DNA of 64,000 nucleotides from RGIG5612 sp963589005 (GCA_963589005.1 CAVAJR010000001.1:86614-150613), one strand, 5' to 3'; positions 17,938 to 26,330 are shown, counted from the stretch's first letter. Notes: generated from the sequence alone by a model not told the origin. Numbers and translations are program-made.

Positions 17938-17961
17938 GAGCCGCCTGTTTCAAGGCGGCTC
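17938..17961 (-). terminator. Hairpin terminator between SCIFF and its maturase
   Basis: On the minus strand: a 9-bp stem GAGCCGCCT/AGGCGGCTC with a 6-nt loop, followed by TTTTGCG. It probably ends most transcripts after the peptide and lets a fraction read through, which would keep the peptide more abundant than the enzyme. Confidence 0.75.
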
Positions 17962-17979
17962 CTTCAATAAACCTTTAAA

Positions 17980-18129
17980 TTATTTCTCGTTCTTGTTTTC
18001 GCACTGCTGATTAGCGATACCGCAGCTTGTCTTGCATGCTGACTGGCATGATGTCTGGCACTCACCGCATCCGCCATTCTTAGCGCTGTCACAAAGGTTA
18101 CGAGTTTCAAGAGTATGAATTCTTTCCAT
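17980..18129 (-). CDS. SCIFF ribosomally made six-cysteine peptide precursor
   Basis: A 49-aa peptide starting MERIHTLETRNLCDS, with the family core GGCGECQTSCQSACKTSC. Start chosen at 18129 because a clear TGGAGA Shine-Dalgarno lies 8 nt upstream; an in-frame ATG at 18171 would add 14 unrelated residues. SCIFF is nearly universal in Clostridia. Its six family cysteines are substrates for thioether crosslinks; one more lies at position 13 (NLC) and one near the C-terminus (QQCEN). The mature function is not established. Confidence 0.96.
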   Translation of the reverse strand: MERIHTLETRNLCDSAKNGGCGECQTSCQSACKTSCGIANQQCENKNEK

Positions 18130-18230
18130 AATGATAATCTCCAAATCAATCTTAAGTATTATTACATTCAAAATCTAAAAAAATATATCACGCGGATGCA
18201 GCAATGTCAAGAAAGCTGCGACCTGCCGGA

Positions 18231-19613
18231 TCACTGCATATAGGTCATCAATACCCATCCGGAGTATCCATTATATGAAGTATAACCCCAGTTATTTTCA
18301 ATCGCAGTAACGGTCAGAGCTGTTCCATTTGGCACAGTTGCATAAGAAATATTTTCGCCGTCAGAAGAAGCTCTGAGTTCCAGTCCGTCCGGGGCATTAA
18401 CAACTGTATAAGTCTTGGATGTAATAAATCCATATGTAGGAGCTACAGGCTCGGCATAATAACGAATCCTTGTATATCTGACTGCAACCCAGCCGGACTG
18501 ACCATTGTAGGAAGTATATCCCCAGCCGTTTGAGATCTTGCTGATATTAAGCTGAGTTCCTTCCGGAATTAAGCAATATCTCTGAGACGAACCATCAGCA
18601 GAAGCCTTGAGGGCAAGTCCCTCGCCTTCGGTATCATATACGGTTACGCTTGCAGCTGTTGTTGCGAGATATGTCGTATTGGCCCATCCCTTATGTCCGT
18701 TGTAAGATACATAAGCCCAGTCGCCATATATAGCTTCAGCCAGGACAGCGGTTCCGGTAGGAATGTAACCGAAGGTACATGAGCTGATAGAAGGCTTGGT
18801 CCTTAATTCGAGGCCTTCATTATCAGTATTTAATACAATATAGAACGAAGGTGTGATATATCCTGAAGAAGGCTTATCTGCCAGATAACTTCCTGTGACC
18901 TTGACATATTGCAGAGAAACCCATCCTGAATATCCACCGTAGGAAGTATATCCCCAACCTGTATTAGTCGTATAATTGATGGTGACATTTGTACCCTCGG
19001 GTATATATAAATATCTCTGAGAGTTGATATCGGCAGAGGCCTTAAGCGCCAGTCCTTCATTTCCTGTACCATATATAGATGCAGCAAATGATGTTGTAGT
19101 GAGGTGAGCCAGGTTAGCCCATCCGCTGTTTCCGTTGTAGGATGTATAAGCCCAGTCGCCTGAAATTGCATTTACGACTACAACAGTACCGTTAGGGATG
19201 GCACCATAGGTGCTGGAGCTGATAGAAGGGCTGACTCTCAGTTCGAGTCCCTCACTATCTGTGCCATATACTGTGTAATATATAGGCGCGGTATATCCCG
19301 ATGATGGTTGGTCAGCATTGCAGCTGCCTGATACCTTAGTCCATTCAAGGGCTACCCAGCCGTCATGACCATTATATTCAGTATATCCCCATCCGTTAAC
19401 AGAAATCTGTGCTATTGTCAGAGACGCACCGTTCGGGACAGTACACAGTCTTTCAGAATTTGAGTCATATGATTTCCGAAGTGCCAGTCCTTCGCCGTCC
19501 GTATCATATACTGTTACAGTATACGGAGTGCTTGCGGCAAATGAAATTGTCTGGAATAAGCACATTGTAAGGCAAAGAATAATTGCAAAAATAGTAATAC
19601 GTGTCTTTTTCAT
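18231..19613 (-). CDS. Secreted protein with six bacterial SH3 repeats
   Basis: A 460-aa exported protein. The signal peptide is MKKTRITIFAIILCLTMCL followed by a cleavage region ending FAAS. The rest is six SH3-like units of about 62-66 residues, each ending in GWGYTSYNGxSGWV or GDWAYTSYNG. Units 1, 3 and 5 carry GLALK/R and units 2, 4 and 6 carry GLELR, so the protein is three copies of an A-B pair joined by short SGY-containing linkers. SH3 domains of this type bind cell-wall peptides. There is no enzyme domain or sorting signal. Start at 19613 behind GAGGAGGTG. Confidence 0.92.
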   Translation of the reverse strand: MKKTRITIFAIILCLTMCLFQTISFAASTPYTVTVYDTDGEGLALRKSYDSNSERLCTVPNGASLTIAQISVNGWGYTEYNGHDGWVALEWTKVSGSCNADQPSSGYTAPIYYTVYGTDSEGLELRVSPSISSSTYGAIPNGTVVVVNAISGDWAYTSYNGNSGWANLAHLTTTSFAASIYGTGNEGLALKASADINSQRYLYIPEGTNVTINYTTNTGWGYTSYGGYSGWVSLQYVKVTGSYLADKPSSGYITPSFYIVLNTDNEGLELRTKPSISSCTFGYIPTGTAVLAEAIYGDWAYVSYNGHKGWANTTYLATTAASVTVYDTEGEGLALKASADGSSQRYCLIPEGTQLNISKISNGWGYTSYNGQSGWVAVRYTRIRYYAEPVAPTYGFITSKTYTVVNAPDGLELRASSDGENISYATVPNGTALTVTAIENNWGYTSYNGYSGWVLMTYMQ

Positions 19614-20128
19614 TTCAACACCTCCTCGTGCGTTTTGGATAGTGTAATACACTTCCGATGATTACATCATACTACAATAATGCAATTAAAAATGATATGA
19701 GCGAATTGACTAAAAATATGACAAAAATCAGGAAAATCGCCAGTTCAAGGCATTTCATCGGCAAGGTATGGTACAGTTTCAACAAGTACATTGCACACTG
19801 CATGATAAAAATGATATATTCACTTTGCGTGTAATATATATTGATATAAAATTACTATGCGCATTATGGAGAACATTACTAATGGTTAAAAACAATTTTA
19901 AAAAAGAAATAAAGATAAAATGCCTGGAATAGGACACCACGGCTGGATAAATGATGAGCGTATGATGATTACCTGCTGCAATGACGTGACAAGACCAGTC
20001 ATATTCAAAAGTAGAAAGAATCGACATGCCGGAGAGTAAAGAAGAAAAGCAGCGGCTTGAGAGGCAGAACTTCAAGAACAATGCGGAGGATGCTTGTACG
20101 GAACGGAATTTATGGAGGAAATTGTAAA
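19614..20128. other. Intergenic stretch with short, possibly remnant ORFs
   Basis: AT-rich, with no clear promoter for the SH3 gene. On the plus strand, two overlapping small frames occur: 19920-20039 (39 aa, starts MPGIGHHGWINDERMM) and 20026-20127 (33 aa, starts MPESKEEKQRL). Neither has a strong Shine-Dalgarno and I recognise neither. Confidence 0.4.
19920..20039 (+). CDS. Small ORF, unknown (possible gene remnant)
   Basis: 39 codons, MPGIGHHGWINDERMM to KSRKNRHAGE, with two adjacent cysteines in ITCCNDVTRP. Its composition looks coding (charged, few rare residues), but only a weak ribosome-binding site is seen. It overlaps the next small frame by 14 nt. It may belong to the accessory patch with the GNAT gene. 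Confidence 0.25.
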   Translation: MPGIGHHGWINDERMMITCCNDVTRPVIFKSRKNRHAGE

Positions 20129-20650
20129 ATGGAAATATATCGAATTACACAATCGAATGACCCCTTATACCAACAGGCCATTGATCTTTACAAAATCAGT
20201 TTTCCAGCCCACGAACAACGCGAAAAAAATTCACAGCGTCACATTTTACAGCATGATGCCTATCATTTTGATGTTATTTGCGACAATGGAGTATTTGTGG
20301 GTGAAATACTGTATTGGGATGTTGGGGGCGCTTTTTATATTGAACATTTCTGCATTTTGCCGTCCCAGCGGAACAAGCACTATGGGCAAAAGATACTGAA
20401 AGCCTATCAAGCAACTCCTTTGATCCTTGAAATAGACCCGCCCGTGGACGCAATATCCATTCGCCGAAAGGGATTTTATGAACGCTGTGGATTTGTGGAA
20501 AATCCATATTCTCACATCCATCCTGCCTATCATCGCGGCAATGCGGGACATGAACTTGTTATTATGAGTTCACCGAAAATGCTGGATCAGGACCAATACG
20601 AACATTTTAACCACTATTTGCTGGACATTGTCATGAAGAATGTATATTGA
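20129..20650 (+). CDS. GNAT family N-acetyltransferase
   Basis: A 173-aa acetyltransferase. The acetyl-CoA site appears as LPSQRNKHYGQKIL (about 80-93), a form of the R/Q-x-x-G-x-G/A motif, with YERCGFVENP later as the usual C-terminal motif. Substrate unknown. Start at 20129, 10 nt after GGAGG. It sits alone between short ORF remnants and a tRNA gene, with codon use (cgc, gcg, cccg) richer in GC than its neighbours, which suggests recent acquisition. Cytoplasmic. Confidence 0.8.
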   Translation: MEIYRITQSNDPLYQQAIDLYKISFPAHEQREKNSQRHILQHDAYHFDVICDNGVFVGEILYWDVGGAFYIEHFCILPSQRNKHYGQKILKAYQATPLILEIDPPVDAISIRRKGFYERCGFVENPYSHIHPAYHRGNAGHELVIMSSPKMLDQDQYEHFNHYLLDIVMKNVY

Positions 20651-20805
20651 CAAATTTGATCTTGGCGTATCAGTGACAGATACATATGAAGTGAAGAGAG
20701 TAGACTATGATTTCTTTACGGAGGAGTAATTGGATTTTGTAGAAATGAGAATGGCAGAAAGAACGAAAAAACGATTACAGGATACTCTGACTGCAGATAA
20801 TTAAT
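20640..20805 (+). pseudogene. Short remnant ORFs after the GNAT gene
   Basis: A 29-codon frame (MYIDKFDLGVSVTDT to VDYDFFTEE, 20640-20729) is followed in another frame by LDFVEMRMAERTKKRLQ to TADN (ending 20805). A single base change would join them. Together they look like the tail of a lost gene; no family is recognised. Confidence 0.3.
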
Positions 20806-20818
20806 CTAAATAAAAAAA

Positions 20819-20852
20819 CGGGAAAAACCGCTATCTTAAGCGATTCTTCCCG
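20819..20852 (-). terminator. Terminator of the tRNA-Thr gene
   Basis: On the minus strand: stem CGGGAA/TTCCCG with an inner CGCT/AGCG pairing, followed by seven T. It lies 12 nt after the tRNA 3' end. Confidence 0.85.
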
Positions 20853-20864
20853 ATAAAACAGACA

Positions 20865-20937
20865 AGCCACAGGCCGGACTCGGACCGGCTACCTCATCAT
20901 TACGAGTGATGCGCTCTGCCTGGTGAGCTACAGTGGC
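20865..20937 (-). tRNA. tRNA-Thr (anticodon CGU)
   Basis: A 73-nt cloverleaf on the minus strand: acceptor GCCACTG/CTGTGGC with one U-U mismatch, D arm GCTC/GAGC, anticodon stem CATCA/TGATG with loop CTCGTAA (anticodon CGU, reads ACG), T stem GCCGG/CCGGC. CCA is not encoded. The T loop reads TCCGAGT, so position 55, normally the pseudouridine, is C. Together with the acceptor mismatch this raises the question whether the tRNA is fully functional. A terminator follows directly. Confidence 0.85.
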
Positions 20938-21003
20938 AAGTGCCGTATAAAGTTAGCATATTTTAAGAACGATTTCAACAATTAAATTTACATAGCATAA
21001 TGC

Positions 21004-21114
21004 TGCAGGTTACTCTGCGCCGTGAACCTCGGCGTGCAGCCACTGCTCGAAAACGCCTTCGCTGATTGTTTTCTCGCAGTGGACTGCGCCGTCCCGGTAC
21101 GCAGAGCAACCTGG
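21004..21114 (+). repeat. Dispersed palindromic repeat, full copy (copy C)
   Basis: The best-preserved copy: outer arms AGGTTACTCTGCG and CGCAGAGCAACCT pair with one G-T, then gccgtgaacc and cgccgtccc flank GCAGCCACTG/CAGTGG, and inner CGAAAAC/GTTTTC closes it. It shares long identical blocks with copy B (cgaaaacgccttcgctgatt and ttttctcgcagtgg). Confidence 0.88.
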
Positions 21115-21121
21115 CATCATA

Positions 21122-21730
21122 CTACAGTGCGTTTTTAATAGCCGCAAGCAGCTCACTATATTCCTCAAATGCCGGATACTGCGGATAATCTTTTTTGATC
21201 TGTTCTGTAGTTCTGAATAAGAATCCCGCCTTGCTGGCCTGGATCATACCCAGGTCATTGAAACTGTCACCGCTTGCTATTGTTTCAAAACCAATAGACT
21301 GTAATGCCTTAACAGTTGACAGCTTAGAGTTAGCAATACGCATACGAAATCCTGTAATCTCACCGTTTTCTGCAACTTCAAGAGTATTGCAGAATATTGT
21401 CGGCATGCCCAGTTTCTTGATAAGCGGTCCGGCAAATTGTGTAAATGTATCGCTTAAAATAATAACCTGTGTAACAGAACGAAGCTCATCTAAGAATTCT
21501 TTAGCTCCCGACATAGGCTCTATCTGAGCAATGGTTTCCTGAATCTCTTTAAGACCGAGGCCATGTTTTCTAAGGATCTGAAGTCTCCAATCCATAAGTT
21601 TATTATAATCCGGTTCGTCCCTGGTTGTACGTTTAAGCTCCGGAATGCCACTTGCTTCAGCAAATGCAACCCATATTTCAGGAACCAGTACACCTTCCAT
21701 ATCCAGACAAACAATATTCATATCTGCCAT
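21122..21730 (-). CDS. thrH: ThrH: phosphoserine phosphatase / homoserine phosphotransferase
   Basis: A 202-aa HAD-superfamily enzyme. ThrH proteins dephosphorylate phosphoserine and can transfer the phosphate to homoserine, linking serine and threonine synthesis. Evidence: nucleophile motif NIVCLDMEGVLVPE (Asp10), TTRDEPDYNKLM, VIILSDTFTQF (motif II) and ASGDSFNDLGM (motif III). Start at 21730 behind a strong GGAGGAGG. It lies downstream of palindromic repeat C and is not in an evident operon. Confidence 0.92.
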   Translation of the reverse strand: MADMNIVCLDMEGVLVPEIWVAFAEASGIPELKRTTRDEPDYNKLMDWRLQILRKHGLGLKEIQETIAQIEPMSGAKEFLDELRSVTQVIILSDTFTQFAGPLIKKLGMPTIFCNTLEVAENGEITGFRMRIANSKLSTVKALQSIGFETIASGDSFNDLGMIQASKAGFLFRTTEQIKKDYPQYPAFEEYSELLAAIKNAL

Positions 21731-21754
21731 AAAAACCTCCTCCAGACGGTTCAT

Positions 21755-22159
21755 AAATTAAATAACATGCGGATAAATTTACCACATTTATCTGTCATTC
21801 ACAATGTTTAAAAAACAATAATAACGATAATGAATGTTGTGATGAAAGAAAGAGCGGTAAGGCATGATGAATCATGACAGTATCATATAGACATATGAAT
21901 TAATGAAAATAGCTGTAAGTATAATAAGACTACGGGTACGATACTAAATCAAGGACAATCATTAAAATGCGCATAAAAGACTCGGAACCAGTTTACCTGA
22001 TTTTGTGGCTGAATTGCCGTATATAATGTATGATAAGTAAGCCGTGAAGCTGCAGGTCGCGATCCCACAGAAAAATATATAAGGTCACATTTTGCGACCT
22101 CATACGAGGAAGGCAATAAACAGCGAACTGCAGTCAGATTTGCAAGAAATGAGATACAC
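21755..22159. other. Intergenic region upstream of the TIGR01212-like gene
   Basis: About 400 bp without a supported gene. It contains a -10-like TATAAT near 22023 without a convincing -35, and a hairpin at about 22083-22098 (GGTCaca/ttGCGACC type). Confidence 0.5.
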
Positions 22160-23071
22160 ATGAACGAGAATAGATATAATTCACTGAATGCATATTTGCG
22201 GAATGAATACGGTGAAAAGATTTATAAATTGGCATTGGTCGGCGGGACCAGCTGTCCTAACAGGGACGGAACGAAGGGATATGGCGGATGCATATTCTGT
22301 GGCGAGGGAAGTGCAAGCTTCGCAGCGAGATCAATTGATGAAGCTATAGCCAGACTGAAAAATAAAAATACCGGAAACAGATATATTGCATATTTTCAGA
22401 GCTATACCAGTACATACAAGATAACATCGGAATTAAAAGAACGATTCCTGGAGGCGGCAAGGGATGCAAGAGTGGCAATAGTTTCTATAGCTACAAGACC
22501 GGACTGCCTGGACGAAGCCGCCCTGGAAATGTTAAGAGAACTAAAAAGGATCAAACCGGTCTGGGTAGAACTGGGGCTTCAGACCAGTCATGGGGAAACA
22601 GCAGAACTTATTAATCGAGGATATCCGCTGCAGGTATTTGAGGAGGCTGTTAAGAAACTGAATGCTCTGGGTGCAGAGATTATCGTTCATCTGATACTGG
22701 GACTTCCGGGAGAGTCGCAAGAGGATATTATAGAAACTGTGCGTTATATAAATTCGCAGAATATTCAAGGTGTGAAGTTTCAGCTGCTTCACATACTAGA
22801 ACATACAAGGATGGCACAGATGTATAGGGAAGGACAGCTCCGATGGCCGCAGACCGGTAACAGATATCCCCTTTCATTGAATGAATATGCTGATCTTGTA
22901 TGCAAATGCCTTGATAATCTGCGCAGTGATATAACAGTTCACCGCTTAACAGGCGACGGCATTAAGAGGGATCTGATCGAACCTAAGTGGAGCGGCGATA
23001 AAAAGAAGGTATTGAATACCATAACAAGGCGCATGGAAGAATTGAATGTTATGCAGGGCAAATATGTATAA
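22160..23071 (+). CDS. TIGR01212-family radical-SAM protein (YhcC-like)
   Basis: A 303-aa radical-SAM protein of the Elp3-related YhcC group. Cysteine motif: Cys32, Cys44 and Cys47 in TSCPNRDGTKGYGGCIFCG, with the long first spacing typical for this family. Later ELGLQTSHGETAELINRGY and HLILGLPGES are also typical. The reaction is not established. Usual length (about 300 aa). The ATG at 22160 has a weak GAGA Shine-Dalgarno. Confidence 0.9.
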   Translation: MNENRYNSLNAYLRNEYGEKIYKLALVGGTSCPNRDGTKGYGGCIFCGEGSASFAARSIDEAIARLKNKNTGNRYIAYFQSYTSTYKITSELKERFLEAARDARVAIVSIATRPDCLDEAALEMLRELKRIKPVWVELGLQTSHGETAELINRGYPLQVFEEAVKKLNALGAEIIVHLILGLPGESQEDIIETVRYINSQNIQGVKFQLLHILEHTRMAQMYREGQLRWPQTGNRYPLSLNEYADLVCKCLDNLRSDITVHRLTGDGIKRDLIEPKWSGDKKKVLNTITRRMEELNVMQGKYV

Positions 23072-23159
23072 ATAAAATACAAAATCCGAAAGAAAAAAGT
23101 AGATTCTGTAATGAATATATAGCTTCTGTAAAATGTCCTCGAAACCTCAGTAAACTCTA

Positions 23160-23188
23160 TTGCCACCGGGAAAATGCAATGATATAGT
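23160..23188 (+). promoter_or_regulatory. Promoter of the secreted phosphatase gene
   Basis: -35 TTGCCA (23160-23165), 17-bp spacer, -10 TATAGT (23183-23188). About 90 nt of leader precede the ATG at 23284. Confidence 0.55.
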
Positions 23189-23283
23189 GCCGAACGTAAA
23201 CTGGAAAATGAAATGGGCCCAATCTTCTTTTCAGAATACTTAATACTTATATTTAGGTTTTATGACAGACAAAGGAGTCAAAA

Positions 23284-24900
23284 ATGAAAAGAAAATACGT
23301 TTCTGCATTAGTAGCAGTATTTGCATTGGCATCTGTATGTTCACCGGCATACGCAGCTACAAGCCATTACAATGACAGCACAGTAACAGGTGCTGAATCA
23401 GGCTGGAGCGAGTGGGAAGCTGGCTGGGAGGAAACATCAGCAGATTATACTAAGGTGTCTATTACACCAGGTGCAGATGAGACACAGCTGAACTTTGCAT
23501 GGTACAGCGTAAAGGAAGAAAGTGCAGCAACACCGATTGTACATTTTGGTACAGACAAGGACAATCTTGAGACATTTGAAGGAACATATGGTGATGTAAA
23601 TCAGGAACTTACAGGCGATACAGCTTATGAATACAATCACGTTACTGTAACAGGTCTTGAGGCAAATACAACATATTACTACACTGTTGAGAAGAACGGT
23701 GAGCAGACAGAGATCTGCGAATATACAACTCAGAATTTTGATACAGTAAAAATCCTTTATGTAGGTGACCCGCAGATTGGCGCATCTAAAGGACAGCCGA
23801 CAAGCACAGGCGCACAGCTGACCAATGAGTCAGGTGCAGCCAATACTGCAGCAGAAAACGATGGATTTGCATGGAATCGTACATTAAATATGGCAATTAC
23901 TGAAAATCCGGATCTTAACTTCATTATTTCAGCAGGCGACCAGGTTAACAAAACAGGTTCCCCTAAGGAAGAGGAATATGCAGCTTATCTTAGCTCAGGA
24001 GTTCTCTCAGGTCTTGCTTGTGCAACAACAATCGGTAACCACGATTCCTTGAATGAAGACTATTTCTATCATTTCTATAATCCAAATGCTACTGAAAACG
24101 GACTCACAACAGCAGGTGGAGATTACTACTACAGCTACGGCTCAGGACTTTTCATTGTTCTTAATACAAACAACTACAATGTAGCTGAGCATCAGAATAC
24201 AATCGAGGAAGCTGTAGCAGCTTATCCGGACGCAGCATGGAGAGTTGTAACTATCCATCAGGACATTTATGGTTCAGGACTTGACCACTCTGAAACAGAC
24301 GGCATGATCCTTCGTACACAGCTGACACCTGTATTTGATGCAAATGACATCGATGTAGTGCTTCAGGGACATGATCATACATACAGCAGAACCAAACTTC
24401 TCTATGGTGATGGACAGACACATGGCAGCTATGAGTTTAAGCTCAATGATGAGGGCACAGATTATGACTGGGCTAATGCATCAGATGTAACAACAGGTGA
24501 GAAGATCGCTCTTTATCCGGAGGATGGCGATACAGAAGCAGCTGAAGCACTTGCAGCATTCCAGGAAGATAACAAATGTTATACAATTGAGGATGTGGAA
24601 GGCAACACAGTTACAAATCCACAGGGTATCCTGTATATGACAGCTAACTCAGCTTCAGGTTCTAAGTACTATGAGCTTCTCTCTACACAGCAGGATTATG
24701 TTGCAGCCCGCAGCCAGAACTGGCTTCCAAGCTATTCAGTAATCACAATGACAGAGGATACATTCAGTATCGATACATATCAGATTACAGATGAGGGCAC
24801 TGTTGAATCAATCGACGAAACCTTCACAATTGTTAAGACAGCTTCTGATGAAGCATCTGCAGACACCACAGATGCAGCAGCAGAAGAAGCTGCAAAATAA
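23284..24900 (+). CDS. Secreted purple-acid-phosphatase-like metallophosphoesterase
   Basis: A 538-aa exported enzyme. The signal peptide is MKRKYVSALVAVFALASV with an AYA cleavage site near residue 25. A fibronectin-like N-terminal domain (about 55-150) precedes the metallophosphoesterase core: GDPQ (161-164), AGDQ (217-220), GNHDS (251-255), TIHQD near 323 and GHDHTYSR near 360, which together supply the two-metal site. It probably cleaves phosphate esters outside the cell. The C-terminus is Ala/Asp/Glu-rich with no anchor signal. AAAGGAG lies 6 nt before the ATG. Confidence 0.92.
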   Translation: MKRKYVSALVAVFALASVCSPAYAATSHYNDSTVTGAESGWSEWEAGWEETSADYTKVSITPGADETQLNFAWYSVKEESAATPIVHFGTDKDNLETFEGTYGDVNQELTGDTAYEYNHVTVTGLEANTTYYYTVEKNGEQTEICEYTTQNFDTVKILYVGDPQIGASKGQPTSTGAQLTNESGAANTAAENDGFAWNRTLNMAITENPDLNFIISAGDQVNKTGSPKEEEYAAYLSSGVLSGLACATTIGNHDSLNEDYFYHFYNPNATENGLTTAGGDYYYSYGSGLFIVLNTNNYNVAEHQNTIEEAVAAYPDAAWRVVTIHQDIYGSGLDHSETDGMILRTQLTPVFDANDIDVVLQGHDHTYSRTKLLYGDGQTHGSYEFKLNDEGTDYDWANASDVTTGEKIALYPEDGDTEAAEALAAFQEDNKCYTIEDVEGNTVTNPQGILYMTANSASGSKYYELLSTQQDYVAARSQNWLPSYSVITMTEDTFSIDTYQITDEGTVESIDETFTIVKTASDEASADTTDAAAEEAAK

Positions 24901-24918
24901 GGATTATTCAGAAAATAA

Positions 24919-26118
24919 ATGAGGAATAATTCTTCCACCGGACTGCTTTTAAGGAAAAAAGCAGTCCGGTACATTATTTTACTTCTGCTTATCTGTGCGT
25001 TTATTGTCTTTGTTGTAAAATTAAATCAAGTACAAAAGACGGAATTGGTGGTCCGCACAGGGCAGACATTTGAAAAAGGTGTTGTAACAGAGATCATCCG
25101 GGATAATCTGGATGCAAGCGGCAGCAGGGTGGGAGAGCAGAGAGTTAAGGTCAGAATGACTACCGGCGAATTGGCCGGCGAAGAAGTCGAGATGACCAGC
25201 AGCTCAGGATATCTGTTTGGTGCAGGATGTACCGTTGGAATGAAGGTAATCGTAATGCAGAGCGTTGCAGGCGAGACAACGATTTCCAGTGTATATTCTC
25301 AGGACAGAGAATGGGTAATATATATATTTGCCGGACTGTATCTGCTGGCACTGTGCGTAATTGGCGGAAAACAGGGCATAAAGGGATGTCTGGGTCTGGT
25401 ATTTACATTCTTCTGCGTAATATTTGTTTATCTTCCGCTTGTTTATTTACATGCTTCACCATTTTGGTCAGCGGTTTTTATCTGCTTTATAACAACACTT
25501 GTAACAATGTACTTGATCGGCGGTTCGACGAAGAAAACTATTGCCGCTACGCTGGGAACATTGGCAGGAGTTGTACTGGCAGGAATTGCTGCATGGTGCT
25601 TTAGTAAGGCCTCAGGAATTACAGGCTATAATGTTTCTGATATAGAGACACTAATGACTCTGTGGAACACAAATGGAATACAGGTAGGAGGCTTATTGTT
25701 CTCAGGTTTATTGATCTCCTGTCTTGGTGCAGTTATGGATGTGGCGATGTCAGTCAGCAGTTCCATAGATGAGATCTATAAGCAAAATCCGAGATTGTCA
25801 CGAAATGAATTGTTCAGAGCGGGACTGAGGGTAGGCCGAGATATGATGGGTACGGACAGCAATACTCTTATCCTTGCATTTGCAGGTGGCAGCGTAAGCA
25901 CGTTATTGTTAGATTATGCCTACGATCTTCCGTACCAGCAGATTATTAATTCCAACAATATAGGAATTGCGATCATGCAGGGGCTGGCGGGAAGCTTCGG
26001 TGTGGTATTGTCGGTACCGCTGACAGTGCTTATATGTGCATTCTTATATCACAGAAAATCTGCCAATACAGAAATTCAGGAGAATACAATAGAACAAACA
26101 TCCTCTGAGCAGGCGTAG
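24919..26118 (+). CDS. YibE/F family membrane protein
   Basis: A 399-aa integral membrane protein of the YibE/F-like family, for which no biochemical function is established. One N-terminal membrane segment (about 15-35), an extracytoplasmic domain (about 40-130) and a block of some seven further segments to the C-terminus. The conserved core SIDEIYKQNPRLSRNELFRAG and GRDMMGTDSNTLILAF is present. Start at 24919 is the only reasonable in-frame ATG, although the Shine-Dalgarno is weak and distant; a 34-bp inverted repeat lies inside codons 7-18. Confidence 0.85.
   Translation: MRNNSSTGLLLRKKAVRYIILLLLICAFIVFVVKLNQVQKTELVVRTGQTFEKGVVTEIIRDNLDASGSRVGEQRVKVRMTTGELAGEEVEMTSSSGYLFGAGCTVGMKVIVMQSVAGETTISSVYSQDREWVIYIFAGLYLLALCVIGGKQGIKGCLGLVFTFFCVIFVYLPLVYLHASPFWSAVFICFITTLVTMYLIGGSTKKTIAATLGTLAGVVLAGIAAWCFSKASGITGYNVSDIETLMTLWNTNGIQVGGLLFSGLLISCLGAVMDVAMSVSSSIDEIYKQNPRLSRNELFRAGLRVGRDMMGTDSNTLILAFAGGSVSTLLLDYAYDLPYQQIINSNNIGIAIMQGLAGSFGVVLSVPLTVLICAFLYHRKSANTEIQENTIEQTSSEQA
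24938..24971 (+). repeat. Inverted repeat at the start of the YibE/F gene
   Basis: A 14-bp near-perfect stem (ACCGGACTGCTTTT with AAAAGCAGTCCGGT, loop aaggaa) within the first 18 codons. No T-run follows on the plus strand, so it is not a classical terminator for the phosphatase gene; it might slow translation or transcription. Confidence 0.6.
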
Positions 26119-26136
26119 GGTCTGCCGGGGGATGTT
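26097..26136 (+). terminator. Terminator overlapping the YibE/F stop codon
   Basis: Stem AACATCC...CAG with CTGCC...GGATGTT (one bulge, two wobble pairs), followed by TTCTTCTAT. The stop codon of the gene lies inside the hairpin. Confidence 0.6.
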
Positions 26137-26199
26137 CTTCTATGTGCCGCTGAAATTTGATCCTTGCATGAGAATATGCGCTGTGATTTAATATTGGTC

Positions 26200-26330
26200 G
26201 TGATGCGCCGTCCCGACATGAACGCAGATGTAAATTACAGCGTGCCGTGAACTTTGGTGTGCAGCCACTGTTTGAAAAGGCTTGCACCGACGTTTTCTCA
26301 CAGTGGTATGCGCCGTCTTGGCATGCAAAT
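26200..26330 (+). repeat. Dispersed palindromic repeat (copy D) with extra right-half piece
   Basis: 26237-26328 is a diverged full copy: cagcgtgccgtgaac, gcagccactg, tttgaaaa, gttttctcacagtgg, gcgccgtct. Just before it, at about 26202-26220, gatgcgccgtcccgacatg repeats the right end of another copy, so two copies may have recombined here. Confidence 0.7.

Noticed and set aside
18231..19613. CRISPR-like periodic repeats
   Set aside because: The periodicity of ~190 bp comes from SH3 protein repeats; there are no identical short repeats with spacers.
22083..22100. Similarity of the ttgcgacctca hairpin to the palindrome at 58296-58320
   Set aside because: Only about 11 bases are shared; the second lies within an ORF6N coding segment and chance cannot be excluded.
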